Shown here one piece after another: positions 52,901 to 64,000 of a stretch of 64,000 bases of DNA (its first letter is position 1; the number at the start of each line of letters is the position of its first letter). The notes under the pieces are model-generated. The model had not been told where the DNA came from. It did not search any database and saw nothing but the letters and a program-made list of their open reading frames with translations. The stretch comes from Onchocerca lupi (Eukaryota; Nematoda; Chromadorea; Rhabditida; Onchocercidae). Made by a program: the position numbers and the translations under genes. The stretch is from the NCBI GenBank assembly GCA_028564675.1, contig JAOVVO010000101.1, positions 1 through 64,000 on the forward strand. Reading direction: 5' to 3'.

Positions 52901-55900
52901 GATGGTAAACTTTTTATTTTAATGGTAACAATTAAATACAAATCTATTTACTTTCACAGATAATTCAACCGTATCATTTTTATTAGTTTACAAATGTTAT
53001 CATTTAATTTTTCGAAGCCTTTCGCTGAGTTTCCTTGTATCACCTGTTCCACTACTTTTTTGCATTACAGCAAAAAATTTACTATTGTTGTGACTTATAT
53101 TGTTTGATTTGATTCTTATTACTTTTTTTTTTTCAAATAAAATAAGAGTGAAAATAGAAAACTTTTTAATGAATTTGTCATTCTTAGAAAGCACTCTTTA
53201 CCTGACTCTTAATTATTTTGAACTTAGTTCTGCACCTAGTAAATTCTTCATAAGGATTTTGACGGGTCGTATCCTCCGTTTTATATCCAAAATCGATAAG
53301 TGACCGCATTCAGAATATATTCAAAATATCATCAGTGCATTGTCTAGCAGCCCTAGGGATACCGGAATGAATCTAGTTTTTTCTATATTTTTATATTTAA
53401 TCGTTTTTTCTTCTGTTTTTTAATAAGCCAACACATCTTTAAAGCTTAAGGATTTAAAATTGAAATCCAAAAAATTGACAGAACATTTTGGCAGCGTATT
53501 CATTGGCCGAAGCATAGAGTCGTTTTGAAAGAGCCAACAAAGATTTCAATTCCTCCAATTTCGCGACTGTTTCCTTGCCCAGTCCAACCAGATCACATTG
53601 CATACCTTTCTGCATTCGGATAAGAGTTCCCAGGAAAGTTCGAATGATTATTTCGAGGCTTGAAATTTTTTGTTCTCCAGCTGTACCTGCTTCATCAACA
53701 TCCTGATTCTTGCTGCAATGTTGATTTTTTCAGCTATTTTTATTTTAAAAAGTTTTTTTCAGTGACTCAAGTGACAAAATTTCTTCCGTAGTTTCAATAG
53801 AGAAGCCTATTTCAAACATTATTATGAGCTCTGAAACTAATTCAGGATTTCTACTCTTCAATCCCAAAAATTCGAACTTTACATCCCATCTTTGAAAACG
53901 ACAAAAACCAAGTGCTTCAAGCCTTCTAGTACTTCATGCTCAAGAAATTTACCATTCAGAAAATTATTCAGAATAATGTTTTTTCAAAAAAAGAGAACAT
54001 TTTAATCATAGGAGAAATAATTATAAAACAAAATTTTAACCAATCTTGTAAGAACACAAAATATTTCAAGGTAGATTCGTAGAAAAAAATAGAGCTTACG
54101 ATGTTTTTGAACCTCTAATAAACAGAAAAGATTCCAACTGACTGATTTGTTTATTCCAAATGCAGAGCGAACAACTGAAAATTAAAAATAATGAAATAAA
54201 CTTAACCATATAAATGAAATTTTACATTTCATCTGTTCCTGATTCTGTAACTAACTATAAAATTAATGTTTCAAAATCATATATTGGATAAGGGAAGCGC
54301 ACTTAAAATAGTGCAATTCAGAATTTGTGAAGACAACAGTATATCTTGACACAGAATTATTCCAGATTTCAATATCATCCACCCTTATTTCATTAATGGT
54401 AAAAAAATGCCTTAAAATTTAAAATATCTTCCTACATTCAAAAATGAAAGGAATTTCTAAAATGAGTGAAAAAATAAAACTGCATCTTTTTTCTTTTTTT
54501 TTTCTTTTCTTTTTTTACAAAACTGATCAAATCTCAAACACCACCATTGATATAATTTATATCTAATGAGAGCAACTCATCAATAAAACGCTGAACTAAC
54601 AGACAGAAACATTTACTTCTTTGATAATTTGTCATCATTCAATGAAAAATGACATGCAATAATAGCTTCCAAGATGATATTCCATTTCTTCTCTGTAATA
54701 TTATTCTTTGCTATTTTTCTCATCTCCGAGAATACTTCCTGAGCACAATCGATCAGCTCATCCCATCGTCTTACCACGTACAAATTTAAGCCTAATAAAT
54801 TTGATGCCCTGTAAAGTATAAATTCCACGATCAAATGCAATAATCAAATTTCAAAATTTTTTGAAAATGTAGATAATGAAAGCAAAGAAAATCTAGCAGG
54901 ACTAAAAACTTTTCAAATCGAAAGAAAATGAACCGTACGGGACATTTGGCATGCCGTTATTCTCTAGTGCCGTTCGAATAGCATCAATGAAAAGATGTTG
55001 TTGTCCAACACTGTTTACTAAACTGATCGCTTCACATAACCACCCAATACTTGATTTTATCTTGAACAAATCATTAATTACACAAATCAATAAAACGGTA
55101 CTATCAAAGATTGTAAATGAAACAGAAACTTGAAAACAAATGAATAATACCTTAAAATTCAACCAGACGTTGCGATTTACTTTTTGGAACTTTATCGATT
55201 AATTGCTCATTCGAAATTTGAAATTAATAAAATTTTGCTTATAATCAAAAAGAAAAATAAAAAAAGGAGATCATCATATTAGCAGAATCCTCCATGATCT
55301 ATTAGATATTTCGGAATGAAGTTCTGAAATCCTACAGTTTGATTTTGAAATCTTATTTAGGACAAAAAAGTCTAAACATTCTATATATTTTTCATATAAT
55401 CTTCTTTGAAAATATCCACGACCTATAATATTAAGTTAATAGATTACTAAAACATTTTTTACTAATTAAAGAAAATTACCTCCGATAAAATAGATTGGTA
55501 TTTTACAGAAGATTCGTTAACGGCAACATATGATTGTGTTAGATTTGATACCGTTTGTTCGGTATAACCCGTGAAAGCCAAATTCAACTATAAATATGAA
55601 ACTAAAGGAAAATTCAGTAAATATAATGAATTATTCCGAAAAATTCCTTTCATTGCTTCAGTCCCCACTATGAAATCCATCAAATATATTAAATATGAAA
55701 CATCAACAAACCTGAATCTCGGCTTCTTTCTGATTAATACCTCGTACCTCAACACCATCCTTCTGTAAATCCAAAATGGCAGAAAATATATGAATTTGTT
55801 GTAACTTGTCCGATCTCAACTGCCTGTAAAATCCATCATCATAATATGAGGAGAGATTAACAGATAATAAAGATCTAGTAGTGTTGAAATACAATAACCT

Positions 55901-58900
55901 ATAAGCGCATCTTGATCCTTTCAATCCAAGTTTGTCATTCATCTGATCTAGTTCCTTCATCGCACTAATCGCACCATTGTAATATTTTGCAGCATTATCC
56001 TTGTTTCCACAAAGCCATTCTAATCCGGCCAGTCCTTTAATAAATTATTAAAAATGAAGCTGATAATAATGTGTGAAGGAAATACGAACTTAAACATTCA
56101 AATCTGAAACAATAAAAGATTTGAGAAAAGTGAAGCTTTAAAATTTTAAATTTTCAACGACATCAAAAACGATTACCACAGTAATACATTAATATATTCC
56201 TCTGATGAACTTCAGCTTGTTGTGTTGAAATTCGGAATAATTCTTCTTGTAAACTTTCTTCCGTATTAACGTTAGCTTTTGACTGTAATAAATTACTGGG
56301 ATAGCTAACTTTTTACCGAAAACAAAAATTTGGTTTAAAAATAAACGAAAGGAAAAAATGGAATCAAACTAACCTCTTGACAACGAAGACTAGGGAAAAT
56401 AATAAATTTTCGTAATATTTGTAGAGGCTCCATTAATTTTTCAAAGTCTTTACCGTGAAGTGACGAAATTGGAGTATTCAAATTATGCAAATAAGGCATA
56501 TAACGAACTGAAATTTAACAGAGATAATTTCGATGGGGAAAACCAATGTGGATATGCATTTTCTAATATTTGAATTTATAAACAAAGTTGAAAAATATAA
56601 TTTTCACTGCTTATAATAATGAAGAATGCTGAAGAAGAAAACTACACTCAAGAATATCACATGAAAAAACCGGGTGATTTTGATTCGATGGTTTGTTGAA
56701 ATTTTGAAATTAAGTCGAATTTTTCATAATCTCCAATCAAGAGAAAAAATAATCAAACCTTTCAAGCGACAACTCGATAAAGTTGCACGATAGAATTGTT
56801 CCTCAATAGGTGTAAATCGCAAAACGGTTAAATTATTAATTTTCGATGGTGAAAGCATCTAAAAAATATCAAAATTAAATTATTACTTACAAATGATTTT
56901 TATAGTTGGTTGTTTAATTCAAATTACAAAAACAATTTAAATTCTCCGAATATTAAAGGAATGACAAAATAAAAAGATTTTATCTCAGTACCTGACTACC
57001 AACAGTTTTTTTCGTATTCCTCCACATTATTTTAGAAAAGAAATCAATAACTGGTTTTCCATTACCAATTTGATACGGTTTCATTAATGCGTTCAGCCAC
57101 CAGCATTTATTCCAAAATGGTTGTATCCCCAAAAATCGCACAAGACCATATAAATCTACAGATATGCTTTTAATTATCATTCGCTACCAAACTTCAGAAA
57201 AAAACAACGTGAAATTTTAAAAGTATTGATAATAAGACATACCTTGCAACGAATTGGTGATCGGTGTACCCGTAACACACCAACGATTTACTGCCTTAAG
57301 ATCATCGCACATTAATGCTACTGAACTTAATGTACTTTCTACCATTTGGGCTTCATCAATACAAATCTGAATAATTTTGTAACAAATAGTTTAGCTACTG
57401 CAAATAATAGAATTTTTAAACATATAAACAAAAGTTGACGAAATAAAAACAAAAATAAAATTCTTATTTTTGATAATTTTATTTCTTGTAAACCAAAAAA
57501 AAAAAAAAAAAAACAGTAAAAAGTTAGTCGCATCTGCCGCAGAAGATAGAATGAATACTTCAAAGATACAAACAAAGAAAGTTTAGCTTCATTTTACTAT
57601 AAACCATAAATAGAATTACGGAAAATTAAAAACAGCACTTCATATAATTATTAAAGAAAATATAAATATTAGGGTAACTTACACGCCACCATTCTATAGC
57701 CAATAGCGGAGTAGGAGCAATGCGATGTCTTTTGCCATGCCGTAATGAATCTGAAGATAAATAATGCTTGAAAATATTTATATCGAAAGATAGTTATGAA
57801 AGGTCTGAAATCTGCAATATTATGCTACTTGTACCATGCAAAATGATTAAATATATTAAGTACGTAATACATAAAATTATTTAGCTACGAAATATCATTT
57901 AAATTCTTACTTACATCATAACTTATAATTACAGCAAAACCAAGCACATTCAATTCAATTCTTTTTATGTGTAAAAATTTTTTTCACGCCATATAAAAGT
58001 GACAAAGTAACTTATAGCTGTTAATACATTTTTGCAAAATTTGTTAATTTGCAAAATTTCAATTATTCCTTTGCGAAACTTTTTCTTACATCATTTATAA
58101 AAATTAAATAAATATTTATGAGCATATACAGACAAAAATATATATGCACATACATCACAAAAGTCTTCGAATTTTTTTAAAAAATATTTTCGAAAAATTC
58201 CATTTGGAAATGAAAATTGGGCGAAAAAAGATGAAAATGGCTAACCCAATCTTGGTCGAGCTTCTACAAAATATACTTCTTTCCGCAATGTCTCAAAAGA
58301 GCAAATAACAACATCTTGAGTTGCAAGATATTCTGGATGCTTGTAACCATCATTAACCAGTCCTCGATACATCTAAAACATTGATTTCTAAATAACGCAA
58401 AAAATTTTGATGATGATATATAAAACTAATAATAAATGCAGAATCTCAACGAAAATAAGTGAACATGAATAAATCAGGACCATTCCCATGATCCCAGTTG
58501 CGAAAGGCAATGTAACATAATTCTAATTGATTTTCTCTACTTTCTCATCAATTTCTTCTTCTATGCTTTTAAAACCATTTAATCATTAATTATTTTTAGT
58601 AAGAAAAGAGAATCGTTAATTATTTTTTTTAGTAAGAAAAGAAAAAAGAGCGAAGAGGAAACAAAAAAAAAATGACAAAGATAAACACACATCAATTTTA
58701 ATATCATCACGGATGTGTCGTTTCAATTCTTCATACCATTGATGACAAATTGTCGATGGTGCAATAATAAGCGTACCTTTCACTGGATATACCTTTTCCT
58801 ATAACCATAACATACATTCGATAAGACTGGTTTTCAGATAGGAGTGACTTTCATATTCCTTTTTATATTCATTTTTTGTTAATAAAAAAAGATAGCTGTG

Positions 58901-61900
58901 AAGCTCCTCCTAATGTAAACCATATATGATAAATATTTTTTTGGAATAATGGTTACGAATAACGATTTTGAAACAATTATCACATACTTCATTGTGGATA
59001 CATTCTGGACATAAGAAGGGAATATCATGAGAACGAAATCGATCCCAATAAACTCGTTCTTGAGAACAAATCGTGGAACATGATGTACAAGTTATGATCA
59101 GCGATTTCAGTACGCTGTTTCTTCCTTTACATTTTTTTGGATTCATGGATTCGAGATTATCATAACAAAACATTCGACGATATCTCGAATTTACCTGCCA
59201 AGTAATGGGATGTAATAACAACAGAAATTATTTAACTCTATAATTAATATCATATTGAGTTGCATTTTTCATGAATTGCATTTCGAATTGGGTATTTTAA
59301 TCACCAGCAGAAAAAATTTTTTATTGGATTCCACATAACAAAGAAATGAATTTATGAAAGAAGTCATAATCTAATTCATTACAGCCGCATTTAATTTTAT
59401 TTTTCTAAAAGTTGACGAAATATCCAATGAGCATGCAAAGATGGGTATGAAATATATGTTAAATAATTTCCAACTTCACCAATCTGCTGGAAACAAAAAA
59501 CTTACTTTATCCTGCAATGCCGAATATCCATCAGTTGCAGCCACAACTGTAGAGATAAGTTCAGCAACAATTATTTTTACTGTATCAACTTCTCTGGCCA
59601 CATTCTTAATAATCGGAGGAAGTCCTTTATATCTTTGATGACTTAATAACAGGCCAATAACTTCCATTGTCTTTCCAAGTCCCATTTCGTCAGCCAATAT
59701 ACCACATGAAATAGCATCACATAACCATGTACAAAATTTAGGTAACATCAAATAATTATATTAACAATCTGAAGCAAATGCATTTTATGCAGTGGTAAGC
59801 TGCAATGAATAACTTGGTCATATTACTGGAAAGCACTGAAAAACATAAACAAATCACTCAATTATATTTTTTGATGATCGATTATTTTTTGTTACATTTT
59901 TGATTTATCAACTTTATATACACCTTTGAAGCATGAATCCTTTCATATACATAAATATTTCGTACTGTTGCAAATGTCAAACAATTTTGAGAAATGTCGA
60001 TATTTTGAGAAAAAAAATATCAAATATATAACTCAAATATAAATGCTATAAGAGTCAGATCTGAGAAGATTACAAATTCAAGTAAGCATAACACTAGAAT
60101 CGGGACGATGCTGCAAAAGTAGTAATTAGAAAAATTAAGCATATTTATTTTGCTATATTGCTTTATTTTGTTTTTCAAGCAAATATTCAAAAATACCTGG
60201 AGGACATTTACCAAATGATGGCCGTTGAAGCTGTCGCGACAAAGATCCAGTAATTGGTGAATACAGAATTGGTGGTGTAGTTGGTAGTTCAACAAAATCA
60301 TCTTTTACCATAAATGCGGTCTGTTGATCAGGATCTTCACGAGAGATCATAAAGCGTATTGCATCTTCCTGATACGATTGAATACTTTTTAATACATGAT
60401 TAAAATATGAAACAAGCAGAACGAATATAAGCTACAATCCGACTACTTAAAGTGATTTAAAAAAAGCACCATCTTATAATACTTCAATTCATGAATTTTT
60501 TTCCTAGATTCACGTTGAAAAAATACTTATTCTATAATAACAGCCCATTTACTTCTAGAAATAAAAAACAACTAAAAAATGTTTAAGTAATTAGAAAAAA
60601 GCGAGTAGATTTCAAATATTATCACGAAATGAAGCAATAATTCTATTTTAACTTGAAACTTTCACAATAGTTAGATAGATCACTAATTGGAAAAAACTGA
60701 TTGGACTTCGGTTTTGTCATTGCAATGAAAGAAGTAAATGATTTCTATTTTAATTTAAAAACATTTCAATGAGTAAACTTTAGCAGGAAGAAATGTTTTG
60801 AATAAATAATATATGAAAGAAGCAAGATAAACTTGATATGGTCGTAGTACTGCAGCAATATTTCCAGTAGAAATCGCCCAATTTCTTACGGGTTCATGTC
60901 TCACATTTTCGAAGAATCCATCAATATTTTCCTTTTCTTTTATTGCAGATTCTGCTAAAGAAATAGGAGCTGGTATCTGAAAATTTCCTTACTGAAATTT
61001 TCCTTTACGTCTTAAAGTCTGCATATACAGCTAGGATTTCATCAATTTAACTTTCCTTCACTATTCCTACACTTTTGGAGACACAGAAAACATAGTGCAC
61101 TTTTATCTTCCCATGAATTCGGAAAAATTTAGCCTTCTGTCTATCCGTATTCATTTAATCCATCTGTTAGTTGAACTTGCTAATGAAAAAGTGATAAGAA
61201 AATTTTGAAATTTTTAACAAATTTTCTTATGAATACACGAAACGAAGAAATGGAAAGAAAACTTACTAAGTCAGGAAAGAACATCGCAATAATAACTTTC
61301 ATATCAACTGAATCATTCATACTATAAATATTACTTTTGTGAATAACCACTTTATCTTTTAAATAAAGACTGAATTTTAAAGCACCCTCATCGCTAATTG
61401 TTGCAACCATCTCAAGAGCTCGTGTCCATCTGCAATTTTATCAAATCCTTAGCAAAGCAACTTTTAGTGCTAAATTACGCTTTGTTGTTTAATCCTTCAA
61501 AAAATTATGATTGCTACACATAAAATGGTGAATTCACTAATGCAACAAGCCTCTCTAATTTAATGTAATTCGTTTTATATTAATTATCAGAACTATCTTA
61601 AAGAAAAAAAAGAAATTTATCACTTCATAAACTAATCTTAATGGGTAAAAGAATGTTATGTAAAAATATCCGGACAATTTTAAGTTTTATTTCATTCTAT
61701 AACTACTTTTTTAATAAATTAGTCGAAAAAATGGTGTAGTTCTCTATGCGATTGTATAATTTAATAGAAAATCCGATTTTAAATAAAAAATCTTGAAAGC
61801 TCTAACACGCTTATTGCAGCAACTATAATTAATACATAATTATTGTGTTCGTAAGAAACAAGAAAAACTGAATGCCATCATTGAAATGCAAAAAGTGTAT

Positions 61901-63299
61901 AGTTTTTTTAATGAAGCTATGCTTATTATTACCACATAGCAAATATTAATTGAATACTATCAATTAATTATTGCTTATTAACATTAAGACAATTATTTAT
62001 CCCGCTGTTCCTCACTTTTCTCACTATTCGTTTCTTTTTGACTAACAGCGTCATTTCCATTCTCATATGTCCAAAATTTTTCCCCTCGGAAAGCGACCAA
62101 TTTTCTTTATCAGAAATAATATTTAAAATGATTCCAGATCCTTATAACTCAGGCCTTACATTTTTCTGCCTCAACTACGGTTATTTTTTTTTTTTACAAA
62201 CTTTTCAGTAATCCCAACAATAATTCTCCTTGATTTATAATTTAAAATTACATAAACTGAATATGATACAGATCACATAAAACTTCTGAGTATTAATATA
62301 AAATTTGAATTCAAATCCCCTCGCCTGAATACCGTGTAATTAAACAAACTAAGCAAAAAATTATTACTGGTTTCATAAAGATTGAATTTTCGAAACTACT
62401 GGTAACTCACTTTAAATTCGATAACTTGTAGAACAGCCAATTTTTCTTTTCATTTAATGTACCAGTAGTGTGTTGCCAATAGAATAAATTAGCAACCCAT
62501 AACTTTTTTCGCTTTTCTTTGGGGGTGAGCCATCTGCCAAACTGCAATAAATATTCTTAAACAAAAAAGATGAAAGATGAAAAAGGTCTAAAGAAAAACT
62601 ATCTGAAAATAATCGAACAGTTCAATATGGAACACACTTGCCTCACTCTAATTTAATAATTTTCCCAGTTCTATTTTAATTATTTTGCTTTTATAACAAG
62701 TTTATTTTCCTGTTTAATTTCAAAAAAGAAAAATAACGTAAATAAGACAATATATTTTGGAAAGAAATACTCTGAAAAGGCCACATGATCGACAAAACAC
62801 TATGCTTCGACGTCGACTGCTACATAACTGACGAACAGCTCCAATATTATAAACATCCTTGCTGTCAACTTCCGTCGATCCCAGAAGGCAATAAATAGCA
62901 TTTTGGGCATCTGGACTTGAGCAATCGAATGCTATCTATAATTAACACTTCAAATGTTGAATTGAAGACTAATATCAAATAGACATTAAATTTTGAAAAG
63001 TTCTTCAACAAAATGAAAATTTGCAATAAAAATCTGCATCAGTGAACAGAATAAAGACAAATATAACAAAATTAGCGCAAAAGCTGCTGAAAGCGTATCT
63101 TTCAAGCAAAACTTATTTCCCGAGTAAACTGATTCTTGAACTTTTAATGCGCTCATCGAATGATTAATCTTAAAACCACAGTTTGAATTTTAAACACTTT
63201 TTTCCTCTAAAACTTACACTTTCATCATGTGAGTTGCATTGAACATCGCTATACGCTTCCCCAGTACGGCGATTCATACGATAAAATGGATTCAGATTA
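49969..63299 (-). CDS. SHPRH: SHPRH-type SNF2 helicase / RING E3 ubiquitin ligase (5' end outside window)
   Basis: Thirty-one exons from 63218-63299 to 49969-50009 give about 1391 residues; the N-terminus lies beyond the right edge. SHPRH polyubiquitinates PCNA and remodels chromatin in DNA-damage tolerance. Landmarks in order: AAVLRPYQEDAIRFMISRE (exon 60833-60976 on); Walker A GILADEMGLGKT (59506-59702); a degenerate PHD-like segment (58988-59194); LIIAPSTICHQWYEE (58691-58798); motif II ICIDEAQMVE and WCVTGTP (57243-57366); a GLAGLEWLCGNKDNAAKYY repeat region (55899-56034); RING split over 51958-52157 and 51379-51541 (CPIC, CAHCLCVIC, CVVC); then LGARGLNLT (50593-50697) and AIGRIDRIGQKK (50261-50411). 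The ATPase is split by the PHD and RING inserts, as in the family. Oddities are a missing AG acceptor before Walker A and a GC donor at 50953-50954. Confidence 0.93.
52817..52904 (-). ncRNA. Intronic 22-bp hairpin in SHPRH
   Basis: Arms 52817-52838 and 52883-52904 are complementary over 22 bp with one difference, which is a G-U wobble in the host-gene sense strand. The loop is 44 nt and contains further T/A pairing. It lies in the 1.05-kb intron between SHPRH exons 52319-52433 and 53485-53712. A miRNA precursor or a small palindromic repeat are both possible. Confidence 0.35.
58585..58644. repeat. Imperfect tandem duplication, about 30 bp
   Basis: The word ttaattattttt followed by agtaagaaaaga occurs twice in tandem (58585-58610 and 58615-58644), differing in T-run length. 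It is in a SHPRH intron. Confidence 0.7.
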
Positions 63300-64000
63300 C
63301 TGAAACATCTATAATAAATATTTATTCATAAATTTCAGCTTATTCTATTGACTAATTAAGTAATCGAACACGATTTCCGAACCGAAAAATCACAATTTCA
63401 TATTTATAATTCCACAATTTTTTTCGAAAAATTAAATTACTAGAAGTATTTTTGCCTCAAAATACTCAATGAATGCTGCAGAAACTTGAGTAGAATATTG
63501 CAGATGAAGAACTCAATTAAGCTCCAAATTTAAAATTATGCTATAAGTATATCGGAATTTATGAAAATTTAAAATGCATTACACAATTAAATACAAGGAA
63601 TAATGATATACACTAAAAACATTTTTATAATCTTATAAAAACTGTATAAAAATTTGGAATTAAATGAAACATTTCAAGATGCATCCGGAATCTAACAGTT
63701 CTTCAATATATTTCAAGTCAAATCTTGCTGCCTCTTACTTACAATATTTTGAAAAACATATATGGCAAGTTCAGATTTTAATTCCAAAATGTAATGTTTT
63801 ATGTTATTTTTTTATTCAGTAATTATTCCTTTCTACCAATGAATAATATTTATAAGTAAATACTTTATCTAAACATATTATTCACACAACAATCTTCATC
63901 ATGTAACTTTTTCACATTGAAGATTTATAAAGACCTAAAATTTCTATAAATCATGATCTATCCAAAAAAAATTTGGAGAATTTGAAAATTCAAATGAAAT
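63300..64000. other. Intron or 5' region of the SHPRH gene
   Basis: No exon could be joined in phase. A GTAAGT donor-like site near 63744 follows a short open stretch (reading LKSELAIYVFQNI), but its phase does not match the next exon. The missing 5' exons probably lie beyond the window. Confidence 0.4.

Noticed and set aside
52772..52963. Plus-strand open frame over the intronic hairpin
   Set aside because: It has no splice context, and the inverted repeat explains its apparent structure better.
53000..53350. Overlapping open frames on both strands in a SHPRH intron
   Set aside because: The flanking SHPRH exons join in phase and match the family without any insert here.
60020..60190. Hydrophobic open stretches after the SHPRH exon 60197-60368, with two AATAAA words
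   Set aside because: A premature end of SHPRH here was considered, but the helicase core continues downstream in the correct phase, so these look like intron sequence.

Overview
The window is eukaryotic, AT-rich DNA that reads as a nematode chromosome, most likely a clade III or filarial-type worm. The signs are genes split by short introns ending in TTTTAG or TTTCAG, splice acceptors placed directly before start codons as expected for spliced-leader trans-splicing, and nematode-biased families such as an MSP-domain protein and a VIG-1/SERBP1 homologue. I cannot name the species. All gene models below are hand-assembled from exons whose phases were checked against each other. No transposon, CRISPR array, rRNA or tRNA was recognised.

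Layout. On the minus strand at 392-3021 lies the 5' part of a Pro/Gln-rich gene that looks like the N-terminus of eIF4G (ifg-1); it runs off the left edge. After about 5.8 kb without a convincing gene come four plus-strand genes: a tail-anchored MSP-domain protein (8836-10498), two neighbouring paralogous RING-CH (MARCH-type) ubiquitin ligase candidates (11540-12560 and 13844-14801), and an SMIM15 orthologue (16127-16604). Converging on them is a minus-strand secreted GDSL-type protein (17130-19762) that has lost its catalytic residues. A plus-strand Kruppel-like factor with three C2H2 fingers follows (22022-25091), then an unrecognised minus-strand gene with a short coiled coil (25753-26339 and perhaps further exons upstream).

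The second half holds a complete SERBP1/VIG-1-type RGG RNA-binding protein on the plus strand (28795-31688), a complete ten-exon AMPK gamma subunit on the minus strand (33149-44512, with a 6.8 kb first intron), about 5.5 kb of intergenic DNA with a strong 30-bp hairpin, and at 49969-63299 on the minus strand a 31-exon SHPRH-type SNF2 helicase/RING ubiquitin ligase that enters from the right edge.

The genes do not form one pathway. Themes are translation and RNA binding (eIF4G-like, VIG-1), ubiquitin ligation (two RING-CH proteins, SHPRH), energy sensing (AMPK gamma) and transcription (KLF). The most notable points are the GDSL pseudoenzyme, the RING-CH pair, two microRNA-precursor-like hairpins, the divergent nucleotide-binding residues of AMPK gamma, and an SHPRH ATPase exon with no canonical splice acceptor.
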